Source of the DNA: Misgurnus anguillicaudatus
Lineage: Eukaryota; Chordata; Actinopteri; Cypriniformes; Cobitidae
Direction: 5' to 3'
NCBI RefSeq assembly: GCF_027580225.2
Contig: NC_073356.2
Location: 1,984,001-2,048,000, forward strand
DNA: 64,000 bases
The notes beneath the pieces were generated by a model. It was not told the origin of the DNA and did no database searches. It saw only the letters and a program-made list of their open reading frames with translations. The first letter of the stretch is position 1; each line of letters opens with the position of its first letter. Shown in pieces: positions 38,409-52,201 of the stretch. A program made the position numbers and the translations under genes.

Positions 38409-40386
38409 AAGATGCCTATAAACTCTATCAGAGCTAAAGAAGTGACTACTGGTCAACAGAGATTTCCACTTAAACCTTGTGGAATTTGATCCTGGGTCTC
38501 CCATATGGGAGAATCAGTGCTCCAACCACTAGACTACAGAGGATGAGTTGAAGCTGGGCCAGCAAAACCTGGTCCTGTGTATTGCTGCCTATGCTAAGAC
38601 TGTTGGCTGGCTGGTACAGTCAGAGTCAAACCCACAAATACATGAAAACTATCAGATCTAAAGAAGATTTGTTTGCTTCTATCAAAACCCAAAGACACTG
38701 TTTGCATTTGCTGTATTTTTTGCTAATTGTATGTCTAGGACCCTTTCTTCAAGTGTAACTCACATGAACATTTGGCTTGAAAGTACTAAATGTTATGTCC
38801 AGTACTCTATGTTAAATTTGATCTCAAATGTCCAGCAGAAACCTTAAGCCCACATCAACTATGAAGACTGATTTAGGAGACTTAGGAACAGTAATAAAAT
38901 GAACAACCTACTGGCTTTGGGAAGGGAAAAACGAATTGCAGGCTGTAAGATGCCTATAAACTCTATCAGAGCTAAAGAAGTGACTACTGGTCAATGGAGT
39001 ATACCCCTTAAACCTTGTGGGATTCGAACCTGGGTCTCCCATATGGGAGAATCAGTGCTCTAACCACTAGACTACAGCGGATGAGTTGAAGCTGGGCCAG
39101 CAAAACCTGGTCCTGTGTATTGCTGCCTATGCTAAGACTGTTGGCTGGCTGGTACAGTCAGAGTCAAACCCATAAATACATGAAAACTATCAGATCTAAA
39201 GAAGATGTGTTTGCTTCTATCAAAACCCAAAGACACTGTTGGCATCTGATGTATTTTTTGCTAATTGTATGTCTTGGTCTCTTTCTTAAATTGAAACTTA
39301 CATGGATATATTTTGCTTGAAAGCACTAAATATTATGTCCAGTACTCTATGTTAAATTTGATCTCAAATGTCCAGCAGAAACCTTAAGCCCACATCAACT
39401 ATGAAGACTGCTTTAGGAGACTTAGGAACAGTAATAAAATGAACAACCTACTGGCTTTGGGAAGGGAAAAACGAATTGCAGGCTGTAAGATGCCTATAAA
39501 CTCTATCAGAGCTAAAGCAGTGACTACTGGTCAATGGATAATACCCCTTAAACCTTGTGGGATTTGAACCTGGGTCTCCCAATGGGAGAATCAATGCTCT
39601 AACCACTAGACTACAGAGGATGAGTTGAAGCTGAGCCAGCAAAACCTGGTCGTGTGTATTGCTGCCTATGCTAAGACTGTTGGCTGGCTGGTACAGTCAG
39701 AGTCAAACCCATAAATACATGAAAACTATCAGATCTAAAGAAGATTTGTTTGCTTCTATCAAAACCCAAAGACACTGTTGGCATCTGGTGTATTTTTTGC
39801 TAATTGTATGTCCAGGACTCTATCTTAAATTGAAAATTACATGGATACATTTTGCTTGAAAGCACTAAATGTTATGTCCAGTACTCTATGTTAAATTTGA
39901 TCTCAAATGTCCAACAGAAACATTAAGCCCACATCAACTATGAAGACTGCTTTAGGAGACTTAGGAACAGTAATAAAATGAACAACCTACTGGCTTTGGG
40001 AAGGGAAAAACGAATTGCAGGCTGTAAGATGCCTATAAACTCTATCAGAGCTAAAGAAGTGACTACTGGTCAACAGAGATTTCCACTTAAACCTTGTGGA
40101 ATTTGATCCTGGGTCTCCCATATGGGAGAATCAGTGCTCCAACCACTAGACTACAGAGGATGAGTTGAAGCTGGGCCAGCAAAACCTGGTCCTGTGTATT
40201 GCTGCCTATGCTAAGACTGTTGGCTGGCTGGTACAGTCAGAGTCAAACCCATAAATACATGAAAACTATCAGATCTAAAGAAGATTTGTTTGCTTCTATC
40301 AAAACCCAAAGACACTGTTGGCATCTGGTGTATTTTTTGCTAATTGTATGTCCAGGACTCTATCTTAAATTGAAAATTACATGGAT
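38409..40386. repeat. Standard units between higher-order repeats
   Basis: Marks A 38497, E 39035, D 39575, A 40114. The units at 39,659-40,198 and 40,199-40,738 carry the same body haplotype (gcatctggtg, tccaggactctatc) and look almost identical. This is the cleanest simple 540-bp tandem pair in the window. Confidence 0.8.
39020..39074 (-). promoter_or_regulatory. tRNA-like Pol III promoter, class E
   Basis: Canonical A and B boxes; T5 at 38931-38927. It has the actggtcaatggag flank like the 32555 copy. It sits just after the second 4,308-bp repeat copy, between an A-class and a D-class unit. Confidence 0.55.
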
Positions 40387-41721
40387 ACATTTTGCTTGAA
40401 AGCACTAAATGTTATGTCCAGTACTCTATGTTAAATTTGATCTCAAATGTCCAACAGAAACATTAAGCCCACATCAACTATGAAGACTGCTTTAGGAGAC
40501 TTAGGAACAGTAATAAAATGAACAACCTACTGGCTTTGGGAAGGGAAAAACGAATTGCAGGCTGTAAGATGCCTATAAACTCTATCAGAGCTAAAGAAGT
40601 GACTACTGGTCAACAGAGATTTCCACTTAAACCTTGTGGAATTTGATCCTGGGTCTCCCATATGGGAGAATCAGTGCTCCAACCACTAGACTACAGAGGA
40701 TGAGTTGAAGCTGGGCCAGCAAAACCTGGTCCTGTGTATTGCTGCCTATGCTAAGACTGTTGGCTGGCTGGTACAGTCAGAGTCAAACCCATAAATACAT
40801 GAAAACTATCAGATCTAAAGAAGATTTGTTTGCTTCTATCAAAACCCAAAGACACTGTTGGCATCTGATGTATTTTTTGCTAATTGTATGTCTTGGTCTC
40901 TTTCTTAAATTGAAACTTACATGGATATATTTTGCTTGAAAGCACTAAATGTTATGTCCAGTACTCTATGTTAAATTTGATCTCAAATGTCCAGCAGAAA
41001 CCTTAAGCCCACATCAACTATGAAGACTGCTTTAGGAGACTTAGGAACAGTAATAAAATGAATCAGAGCTAAAGAAATAACTACTGGTCAACGGAGAATT
41101 CAACTCAAACCTTGTGGGATTTGAAACTGGGTCTCCCATATGGGAGAATCAGTGCTCTAATCACTAGACTACAGAGGATGAGTTGAAGCTGGGCCAGCAA
41201 AACCTGGTCCTGTGTATTGTTGCCTATGCCAAGACTGTTGGCTGGCTGGTACAGTCAGAGTCAAACCCACAAATACATGAAAACTATCAGATCTAAAGAA
41301 GATTTGTTTGCTTCTATCAAAACCCAAAGACACTGTTTGCATTTGCTGTATTTTTTGCTAATTGTATGTCTAGGACCCTTTCTTCAAGTGTAACTCACAT
41401 GAACATTTGGCTTGAAAGTACTAAATGTTATGTCCAGTACTCTATGTTAAATTTGATCTCAAATGTCCAGCAGAAACCTTAAGCCCACATCAACTATGAA
41501 GACTGCTTTAGGAGACTTAGGAACAGTAATAAAATGAACAACCTACTGGCTTTGGGAAGGGAAAAACGACTTGCAGGCTGTAAGATGCCTATAAACCCTA
41601 TCAGAGCTAAAGCAGTGACTACTGGTCAATGGATAACACCCCTTAAACCTTGTGGGATTTGAACCTGGGTCTCCCATATGGGAGAATCAATGCTCTAACC
41701 ACTAGACTACAGAGGATGAGT

Positions 41722-41734
41722 TGAAGCTGGTCCT
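41722..41734. repeat. 15-bp deletion between ctgg repeats
   Basis: gaagctgg is joined directly to tcctgtg. The missing 15 bases (gccagcaaaacctgg) are bounded by direct ctgg repeats, which suggests slippage or microhomology-mediated loss. It makes the 517-bp interval. The same deletion is at about 47,754. Confidence 0.85.
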
Positions 41735-42186
41735 GTGTATTGCTGACTATGATCAGATTGTTGGCTGGCTGGTACAGTCAGAGTCAAACCCACAAATACA
41801 TGAAAACTATCAGAAGATTTGTTTGCTTCATTCAAAACCCAAAGACACTGTTGGCATCTGATGTATTTTTTGTTAATTGTATGTCTTGGTCTCTTTCTTA
41901 AATTGAAACTTACATGGATATATTTTGCCTGAAAGCACTAAATGCTATGTCCAGTTCTCTATGTTAAATTTGATCTCAAATGTCCAGCAGAAACCTTAAG
42001 CCCACATCAACTATGAAGACTGCTTTAGGAGACTTAGGTACAGTAATAAAATGAACAACCTACTGGCTTTGGGAAGGGAAAATAGAATTGAAGGCTATAA
42101 GATGCCCACAAACTCTATCAGAGCTAAAGAAGTGACTACTGGTCAACAGAGATTTCCACTTAACCCTTGTGGAATTTGAACCTGGG

Positions 42187-42432
42187 TCTCCCATATGGGA
42201 GAATCAGTGCTCTAACCACTAGACTACAGGGGATGAGTTGAAGCTGGGCCAGCAAAACCTGGTCCTGTGTATTGCTGCCTATGCTAAGACTGTTGGCTGG
42301 CTGGTACAGTCAGAGTCAAACCCATAAAACAAATTGCAGGCTGTAAGATGCCTATAAACTCTATCAGAGCTAAAGCAGTGACTACTGGTCAATGGATAAT
42401 ACCCCTTAAACCTTGTGGGATTTGAACCTGGG
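42187..42432. repeat. 246-bp unit with ~294-bp deletion
   Basis: aaacccataaa is joined to acaaattgcaggc at about 42,325-42,333, removing the body from tacatg through gggaa. The T5 run is lost; only aaaac (TTTT on minus) survives at the junction, so a shortened run may still lie downstream of the D core at 42433. The identical junction recurs at about 48,349-48,357. Confidence 0.88.
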
Positions 42433-43494
42433 TCTCCCAATGGGAGAATCAATGCTCTAACCACTAGACTACAGAGGATGAGTTGAAGCTGGGCCAGCAA
42501 AACCTGGTCCTGTGTATTGCTGCCTATGCTAAGACTGTTGGCTGGCTGGTACAGTCAGAGTCAAACCCATAAATACATGAAAACTATCAGATCTAAAGAA
42601 GATGTGTTTGCTTCTATCAAAACCCAAAGACACTGTTGGCATCTGATGTATTTTTTGCTAATTGTATGTCTTGGTCTCTTTCTTAAATTGAAACTTACAT
42701 GGATATATTTTGCTTGAAAGCACTAAATGTTATGTCCAGTACTCTATGTTAAATTTGATCTCAAATGTCCAGCAGAAACCTTAAGCCCACATCAACTATG
42801 AAGACTGCTTTAGGAGACTTAGGAACAGTAATAAATTTAACAACCTACTGGCTTTGGGAAGGGAAAAACCAATTGCAGGCTGTAAGATGCCCATAAACTC
42901 TATCAGAGCTAAAGAAATAACTACTGGTCAACGGAGAATTCAACTCAAACCTTGTGGGATTTGAAACTGGGTCTCCCATATGGGAGAATCAGTGCTCTAA
43001 TCACTAGACTACAGAGGATGAGTTGAAGCTGGGCCAGCAAAACCTGGTCCTGTGTATTGTTGCCTATGCCAAGACTGTAGGCTGGCTGGTACAGTCAGAG
43101 TCAAACCCACAAATACATGAAAACTATCAGATCTAAAGAAGATTTGTTTGCTTCTATCAAAACCCAAAGACACTGTTTGCATTTGCTGTATTTTTTGCTA
43201 ATTGTATGTCTAGGACCCTTTCTTCAAGTGTAACTCACATGAACATTTGGCTTGAAAGTACTAAATGTTATGTCCAGTACTCTATGTTAAATTTGATCTC
43301 AAATGTCCAGCAGAAACCTTAAGCCCACATCAACTATGAAGACTGATTTAGGAGACTTAGGAACAGTAATAAAATGAACAACCTACTGGCTTTGGGAAGG
43401 GAAAAACGAATTGCAGGCTGTAAGATGCCTATAAACTCTATCAGAGCTAAAGAAGTGACTACTAGTCAATGGAGTATACCCCTTAAACCTTGTG

Positions 43495-43549
43495 GGATTC
43501 GAACCTGGGTCTCCCATATGGGAGAATCAGTGCTCTAACCACTAGACTA
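43495..43549 (-). promoter_or_regulatory. tRNA-like Pol III promoter, class E
   Basis: Canonical boxes; T5 at 43406-43402. It belongs to copy 1 of the 6,024-bp repeat. The unit to its right carries the private change gaaaatgtg for gaagatgtg (about 43,679), also seen in copy 2. Confidence 0.55.
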
Positions 43550-46122
43550 CAGCGGATGAGTTGAAGCTGGGCCAGCAAAACCTGGTCCTGTGTATTGCTG
43601 CCTATGCTAAGACTGTTGGCTGGCTGGTACAGTCAGAGTCAAACCCATAAATACATGAAAACTATCAGATCTAAAGAAAATGTGTTTGCTTCTATCAAAA
43701 CCCAAAGACACTGTTGGCATCTGATGTATTTTTTGCTAATTGTATGTCTTGGTCTCTTTCTTAAATTGAAACTTACATGGATATATTTTGCTTGAAAGCA
43801 CTAAATGTTATGTCCAGTACTCTATGTTAAATTTGATCTCAAATGTCCAGCAGAAACCTTAAGCCCACATCAACTATGAAGACTGCTTTAGGAGACTTAG
43901 GAACAGTAATAAAATGAACAACCTACTGGCTTTGGGAAGGGAAAAACGAATTGCAGGCTGTAAGATGCCTATAAACTCTATCAGAGCTAAAGCAGTGACT
44001 ACTGGTCAACAGAGATTTCCACTTAAACCTTGTGGAATTTGATCCTGGGTCTCCCATATGGGAGAATCAGTGCTCCAACCACTAGACTACAGAGGATGAG
44101 TTGAAGCTGGGCCAGCAAAACCTGGTCCTGTGTATTGCTGCCTATGCTAAGACTGTTGGCTGGCTGGTACAGTCAGAGTCAAACCCATAAATACATGAAA
44201 ACTATCAGATCTAAAGAAGATTTGTTTGCTTCTATCAAAACCCAAAGACACTGTTGGCATCTGATGTATTTTTTGCTAATTGTATGTCTTGGTCTCTTTC
44301 TTAAATTGAAACTTACATGGATATATTTTGCTTGAAAGCACTAAATGTTATGTCCAGTACTCTATGTTAAATTTGATCTCAAATGTCCAGCAGAAACCTT
44401 AAGCCCACATCAACTATGAAGACTGCTTTAGGAGACTTAGGAACAGTAATAAAATGAATCAGAGCTAAAGAAATAACTACTGGTCAACGGAGAATTCAAC
44501 TCAAACCTTGTGGGATTTGAAACTGGGTCTCCCATATGGGAGAATCAGTGCTCTAATCACTAGACTACAGAGGATGAGTTGAAGCTGGGCCAGCAAAACC
44601 TGGTCCTGTGTATTGTTGCCTATGCCAAGACTGTTGGCTGGCTGGTACAGTCAGAGTCAAACCCACAAATACATGAAAACTATCAGATCTAAAGAAGATT
44701 TGTTTGCTTCTATCAAAACCCAAAGACACTGTTTGCATTTGCTGTATTTTTTGCTAATTGTATGTCTAGGACCCTTTCTTCAAGTGTAACTCACATGAAC
44801 ATTTGGCTTGAAAGTACTAAATGTTATGTCCAGTACTCTATGTTAAATTTGATCTCAAATGTCCAGCAGAAACCTTAAGCCCACATCAACTATGAAGACT
44901 GATTTAGGAGACTTAGGAACAGTAATAAAATGAACAACCTACTGGCTTTGGGAAGGGAAAAACGAATTGCAGGCTGTAAGATGCCTATAAACTCTATCAG
45001 AGCTAAAGAATTGACTACTGGTCAATGGAGAATACCCCTTAAACCTTGGGGGATTTGAACCTGGGTCTCCCATATGGGAGAATCAGTGCTCTAACCACTA
45101 GACTACAGAGGATGAGTTGAAGCTGGGCCAGCAAAATCTGGTCCTGTGTATTGCTGACTATGATCAGACTGTTGGCTGGCTGGTACAGTCAGAGTCAAAC
45201 CCACAAATACATGAAAACTATCAGAAGATTTGTTTGCTTCATTCAAAACCCAAAGACACTGTTGGCATCTGATGTATTTTTTGTTAATTGTATGTCTTGG
45301 TCTCTTTCTTAAATTGAAACTTACATGGATATATTTTGCCTGAAAGCACTAAATGTTATGTCCAGTACTCTATGTTAAATTTGATCTCAAATGTCCAACA
45401 GAAACATTAAGCCCACATCAACTATGAAGACTGCTTTAGGAGACTTAGGAACAGTAATAAAATGAACAACCTACTGGCTTTGGGAAGGGAAAAACGAATT
45501 GCAGGCTGTAAGATGCTTATAAACTCTATCAGAGCTAAAGAAGTGACAACTGGTCAATGGAGAATACCCCTTAAACCTTGTGGGATTTGAACCTGGGTCG
45601 CCCATATGGGAGAATCAGTGCTCTTACCACTAGACTACAGAGGATGAATAGAAGCTGGGCCAGCAAAATCTGGTCCTGTGTATTGCTGACTATGATCAGA
45701 TTGTTGGGTGGCTGGTACAGTCAGAGTCAAACCCATAAATACATGAAAACTATCAGATCTAAAGAAGATGTGTTTGCTTCTATCAAAACCCAAAGACACT
45801 GTTGGCATCTGATGTATTTTTTGCTAATTGTATGTCTTGGTCTCTTTCTTAAATTGAAACTTACATGGATATATTTTGCTTGAAAGCACTAAATGTTATG
45901 TCCAGTACTCTATGTTAAATTTGATCTCAAATGTCCAGCAGAAACCTTAAGCCCACATCAACTATGAAGACTGCTTTAGGAGACTTAGGAACAGTAATAA
46001 ATTTAACAACCTACTGGCTTTGGGAAGGGAAAAACCAATTGCAGGCTGTAAGATGCCCATAAACTCTATCAGAGCTAAAGAAATAACTACTGGTCAACGG
46101 AGAATTCAACTCAAACCTTGTG

Positions 46123-46177
46123 GGATTCGAACCTGGGTCTCCCATATGGGAGAATCAGTGCTCTAACCACTAGACTA
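46123..46177 (-). promoter_or_regulatory. Chimeric class B/E tRNA-like promoter
   Basis: The core is class E (ggattcgaacc, ctacagcgg). The sequence left of it (cggagaattcaactcaaac, aataaatttaac, aaaaaccaattg) is class B. The change occurs within the ~15 bases before the B box, as expected of unequal exchange or gene conversion between units. The B box is canonical and the T5 run is at 46034-46030. Confidence 0.55.
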
Positions 46178-49100
46178 CAGCGGATGAGTTGAAGCTGGGC
46201 CAGCAAAACCTGGTCCTGTGTATTGCTGCCTATGCTAAGACTGTTGGCTGGCTGGTACAGTCAGAGTCAAACCCATAAATACATGAAAACTATCAGATCT
46301 AAAGAAGATGTGTTTGCTTCTATCAAAACCCAAAGACACTGTTGGCATCTGATGTATTTTTTGCTAATTGTATGTCTTGGTCTCTTTCTTAAATTGAAAC
46401 TTACATGGATATATTTTGCTTGAAAGCACTAAATGTTATGTCCAGTACTCTATGTTAAATTTGATCTCAAATGTCCAACAGAAACATTAAGCCCACATCA
46501 ACTATGAAGACTGCTTTAGGAGACTTAGGAACAGTAATAAAATGAACAACCTACTGGCTTTGGGAAGGGAAAAACGAATTGCAGGCTGTAAGATGCCTAT
46601 AAACTCTATCAGAGCTAAAGAAGTGACTACTGGTCAACAGAGATTTCCACTTAAACCTTGTGGAATTTGATCCTGGGTCTCCCATATGGGAGAATCAGTG
46701 CTCCAACCACTAGACTACAGAGGATGAGTTGAAGCTGGGCCAGCAAAACCTGGTCCTGTGTATTGCTGCCTATGCTAAGACTGTTGGCTGGCTGGTACAG
46801 TCAGAGTCAAACCCATAAATACATGAAAACTATCAGATCTAAAGAAGATTTGTTTGCTTCTATCAAAACCCAAAGACACTGTTGGCATCTGATGTATTTT
46901 TTGCTAATTGTATGTCTTGGTCTCTTTCTTAAATTGAAACTTACATGGATATATTTTGCTTGAAAGCACTAAATGTTATGTCCAGTACTCTATGTTAAAT
47001 TTGATCTCAAATGTCCAGCAGAAACCTTAAGCCCACATCAACTATGAAGACTGCTTTAGGAGACTTAGGAACAGTAATAAAATGAATCAGAGCTAAAGAA
47101 ATAACTACTGGTCAACGGAGAATTCAACTCAAACCTTGTGGGATTTGAAACTGGGTCTCCCATATGGGAGAATCAGTGCTCTAATCACTAGACTACAGAG
47201 GATGAGTTGAAGCTGGGCCAGCAAAACCTGGTCCTGTGTATTGTTGCCTATGCCAAGACTGTTGGCTGGCTGGTACAGTCAGAGTCAAACCCACAAATAC
47301 ATGAAAACTATCAGATCTAAAGAAGATTTGTTTGCTTCTATCAAAACCCAAAGACACTGTTTGCATTTGCTGTATTTTTTGCTAATTGTATGTCTAGGAC
47401 CCTTTCTTCAAGTGTAACTCACATGAACATTTGGCTTGAAAGTACTAAATGTTATGTCCAGTACTCTATGTTAAATTTGATCTCAAATGTCCAGCAGAAA
47501 CCTTAAGCCCACATCAACTATGAAGACTGCTTTAGGAGACTTAGGAACAGTAATAAAATGAACAACCTACTGGCTTTGGGAAGGGAAAAACGACTTGCAG
47601 GCTGTAAGATGCCTATAAACCCTATCAGAGCTAAAGCAGTGACTACTGGTCAATGGATAACACCCCTTAAACCTTGTGGGATTTGAACCTGGGTCTCCCA
47701 TATGGGAGAATCAATGCTCTAACCACTAGACTACAGAGGATGAGTTGAAGCTGGTCCTGTGTATTGCTGACTATGATCAGATTGTTGGCTGGCTGGTACA
47801 GTCAGAGTCAAACCCACAAATACATGAAAACTATCAGAAGATTTGTTTGCTTCATTCAAAACCCAAAGACACTGTTGGCATCTGATGTATTTTTTGTTAA
47901 TTGTATGTCTTGGTCTCTTTCTTAAATTGAAACTTACATGGATATATTTTGCCTGAAAGCACTAAATGCTATGTCCAGTTCTCTATGTTAAATTTGATCT
48001 CAAATGTCCAGCAGAAACCTTAAGCCCACATCAACTATGAAGACTGCTTTAGGAGACTTAGGTACAGTAATAAAATGAACAACCTACTGGCTTTGGGAAG
48101 GGAAAATAGAATTGAAGGCTATAAGATGCCCACAAACTCTATCAGAGCTAAAGAAGTGACTACTGGTCAACAGAGATTTCCACTTAACCCTTGTGGAATT
48201 TGAACCTGGGTCTCCCATATGGGAGAATCAGTGCTCTAACCACTAGACTACAGGGGATGAGTTGAAGCTGGGCCAGCAAAACCTGGTCCTGTGTATTGCT
48301 GCCTATGCTAAGACTGTTGGCTGGCTGGTACAGTCAGAGTCAAACCCATAAAACAAATTGCAGGCTGTAAGATGCCTATAAACTCTATCAGAGCTAAAGC
48401 AGTGACTACTGGTCAATGGATAATACCCCTTAAACCTTGTGGGATTTGAACCTGGGTCTCCCAATGGGAGAATCAATGCTCTAACCACTAGACTACAGAG
48501 GATGAGTTGAAGCTGGGCCAGCAAAACCTGGTCCTGTGTATTGCTGCCTATGCTAAGACTGTTGGCTGGCTGGTACAGTCAGAGTCAAACCCATAAATAC
48601 ATGAAAACTATCAGATCTAAAGAAGATGTGTTTGCTTCTATCAAAACCCAAAGACACTGTTGGCATCTGATGTATTTTTTGCTAATTGTATGTCTTGGTC
48701 TCTTTCTTAAATTGAAACTTACATGGATATATTTTGCTTGAAAGCACTAAATGTTATGTCCAGTACTCTATGTTAAATTTGATCTCAAATGTCCAGCAGA
48801 AACCTTAAGCCCACATCAACTATGAAGACTGCTTTAGGAGACTTAGGAACAGTAATAAATTTAACAACCTACTGGCTTTGGGAAGGGAAAAACCAATTGC
48901 AGGCTGTAAGATGCCCATAAACTCTATCAGAGCTAAAGAAATAACTACTGGTCAACGGAGAATTCAACTCAAACCTTGTGGGATTTGAAACTGGGTCTCC
49001 CATATGGGAGAATCAGTGCTCTAATCACTAGACTACAGAGGATGAGTTGAAGCTGGGCCAGCAAAACCTGGTCCTGTGTATTGTTGCCTATGCCAAGACT

Positions 49101-49518
49101 GTTGGCTGGCTGGTACAGTCAGAGTCAAACCCACAAATACATGAAAACTATCAGATCTAAAGAAGATTTGTTTGCTTCTATCAAAACCCAAAGACACTGT
49201 TTGCATTTGCTGTATTTTTTGCTAATTGTATGTCTAGGACCCTTTCTTCAAGTGTAACTCACATGAACATTTGGCTTGAAAGTACTAAATGTTATGTCCA
49301 GTACTCTATGTTAAATTTGATCTCAAATGTCCAGCAGAAACCTTAAGCCCACATCAACTATGAAGACTGATTTAGGAGACTTAGGAACAGTAATAAAATG
49401 AACAACCTACTGGCTTTGGGAAGGGAAAAACGAATTGCAGGCTGTAAGATGCCTATAAACTCTATCAGAGCTAAAGAAGTGACTACTAGTCAATGGAGTA
49501 TACCCCTTAAACCTTGTG

Positions 49519-49573
49519 GGATTCGAACCTGGGTCTCCCATATGGGAGAATCAGTGCTCTAACCACTAGACTA
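49519..49573 (-). promoter_or_regulatory. tRNA-like Pol III promoter, class E
   Basis: Exact counterpart of the 43495 copy, 6,024 bp further on; T5 at 49430-49426. The same gaaaatgtg private change follows on its right (about 49,703). Confidence 0.55.
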
Positions 49574-52146
49574 CAGCGGATGAGTTGAAGCTGGGCCAGC
49601 AAAACCTGGTCCTGTGTATTGCTGCCTATGCTAAGACTGTTGGCTGGCTGGTACAGTCAGAGTCAAACCCATAAATACATGAAAACTATCAGATCTAAAG
49701 AAAATGTGTTTGCTTCTATCAAAACCCAAAGACACTGTTGGCATCTGATGTATTTTTTGCTAATTGTATGTCTTGGTCTCTTTCTTAAATTGAAACTTAC
49801 ATGGATATATTTTGCTTGAAAGCACTAAATGTTATGTCCAGTACTCTATGTTAAATTTGATCTCAAATGTCCAGCAGAAACCTTAAGCCCACATCAACTA
49901 TGAAGACTGCTTTAGGAGACTTAGGAACAGTAATAAAATGAACAACCTACTGGCTTTGGGAAGGGAAAAACGAATTGCAGGCTGTAAGATGCCTATAAAC
50001 TCTATCAGAGCTAAAGCAGTGACTACTGGTCAACAGAGATTTCCACTTAAACCTTGTGGAATTTGATCCTGGGTCTCCCATATGGGAGAATCAGTGCTCC
50101 AACCACTAGACTACAGAGGATGAGTTGAAGCTGGGCCAGCAAAACCTGGTCCTGTGTATTGCTGCCTATGCTAAGACTGTTGGCTGGCTGGTACAGTCAG
50201 AGTCAAACCCATAAATACATGAAAACTATCAGATCTAAAGAAGATTTGTTTGCTTCTATCAAAACCCAAAGACACTGTTGGCATCTGATGTATTTTTTGC
50301 TAATTGTATGTCTTGGTCTCTTTCTTAAATTGAAACTTACATGGATATATTTTGCTTGAAAGCACTAAATGTTATGTCCAGTACTCTATGTTAAATTTGA
50401 TCTCAAATGTCCAGCAGAAACCTTAAGCCCACATCAACTATGAAGACTGCTTTAGGAGACTTAGGAACAGTAATAAAATGAATCAGAGCTAAAGAAATAA
50501 CTACTGGTCAACGGAGAATTCAACTCAAACCTTGTGGGATTTGAAACTGGGTCTCCCATATGGGAGAATCAGTGCTCTAATCACTAGACTACAGAGGATG
50601 AGTTGAAGCTGGGCCAGCAAAACCTGGTCCTGTGTATTGTTGCCTATGCCAAGACTGTTGGCTGGCTGGTACAGTCAGAGTCAAACCCACAAATACATGA
50701 AAACTATCAGATCTAAAGAAGATTTGTTTGCTTCTATCAAAACCCAAAGACACTGTTTGCATTTGCTGTATTTTTTGCTAATTGTATGTCTAGGACCCTT
50801 TCTTCAAGTGTAACTCACATGAACATTTGGCTTGAAAGTACTAAATGTTATGTCCAGTACTCTATGTTAAATTTGATCTCAAATGTCCAGCAGAAACCTT
50901 AAGCCCACATCAACTATGAAGACTGATTTAGGAGACTTAGGAACAGTAATAAAATGAACAACCTACTGGCTTTGGGAAGGGAAAAACGAATTGCAGGCTG
51001 TAAGATGCCTATAAACTCTATCAGAGCTAAAGAATTGACTACTGGTCAATGGAGAATACCCCTTAAACCTTGGGGGATTTGAACCTGGGTCTCCCATATG
51101 GGAGAATCAGTGCTCTAACCACTAGACTACAGAGGATGAGTTGAAGCTGGGCCAGCAAAATCTGGTCCTGTGTATTGCTGACTATGATCAGACTGTTGGC
51201 TGGCTGGTACAGTCAGAGTCAAACCCACAAATACATGAAAACTATCAGAAGATTTGTTTGCTTCATTCAAAACCCAAAGACACTGTTGGCATCTGATGTA
51301 TTTTTTGTTAATTGTATGTCTTGGTCTCTTTCTTAAATTGAAACTTACATGGATATATTTTGCCTGAAAGCACTAAATGTTATGTCCAGTACTCTATGTT
51401 AAATTTGATCTCAAATGTCCAACAGAAACATTAAGCCCACATCAACTATGAAGACTGCTTTAGGAGACTTAGGAACAGTAATAAAATGAACAACCTACTG
51501 GCTTTGGGAAGGGAAAAACGAATTGCAGGCTGTAAGATGCTTATAAACTCTATCAGAGCTAAAGAAGTGACAACTGGTCAATGGAGAATACCCCTTAAAC
51601 CTTGTGGGATTTGAACCTGGGTCGCCCATATGGGAGAATCAGTGCTCTTACCACTAGACTACAGAGGATGAATAGAAGCTGGGCCAGCAAAATCTGGTCC
51701 TGTGTATTGCTGACTATGATCAGATTGTTGGGTGGCTGGTACAGTCAGAGTCAAACCCATAAATACATGAAAACTATCAGATCTAAAGAAGATGTGTTTG
51801 CTTCTATCAAAACCCAAAGACACTGTTGGCATCTGATGTATTTTTTGCTAATTGTATGTCTTGGTCTCTTTCTTAAATTGAAACTTACATGGATATATTT
51901 TGCTTGAAAGCACTAAATGTTATGTCCAGTACTCTATGTTAAATTTGATCTCAAATGTCCAGCAGAAACCTTAAGCCCACATCAACTATGAAGACTGCTT
52001 TAGGAGACTTAGGAACAGTAATAAATTTAACAACCTACTGGCTTTGGGAAGGGAAAAACCAATTGCAGGCTGTAAGATGCCCATAAACTCTATCAGAGCT
52101 AAAGAAATAACTACTGGTCAACGGAGAATTCAACTCAAACCTTGTG

Positions 52147-52201
52147 GGATTCGAACCTGGGTCTCCCATATGGGAGAATCAGTGCTCTAACCACTAGACT
52201 A
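52147..52201 (-). promoter_or_regulatory. Chimeric class B/E tRNA-like promoter
   Basis: Counterpart of the 46123 chimera with the same B-to-E switch point, so that exchange predates the 6,024-bp duplication. T5 is at 52058-52054. Confidence 0.55.

Larger units (their letters stand above)
40387..46410. repeat. 6,024-bp higher-order repeat, copy 1
   Basis: Twelve marks (40654 to 46138) recur exactly 6,024 bp later. Order is A, B, D-like (41670), G, D (246-bp unit), B, E, A, B, C, F, B/E chimera. Rare tags shared with copy 2 are cgacttgcagg (41,568), ataaaccctatc (41,591), the 15-bp deletion at 41,730, ccagttctctatg (41,951), the 246-bp unit junction at 42,325, gaaaatgtg (43,679), gatgaatagaagc (45,645) and gttgggtggc (45,703). 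The only substitution I found is a at 43,079 against t at 49,103. The match runs on to about 46,476 (52,500 in copy 2). Confidence 0.9.
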
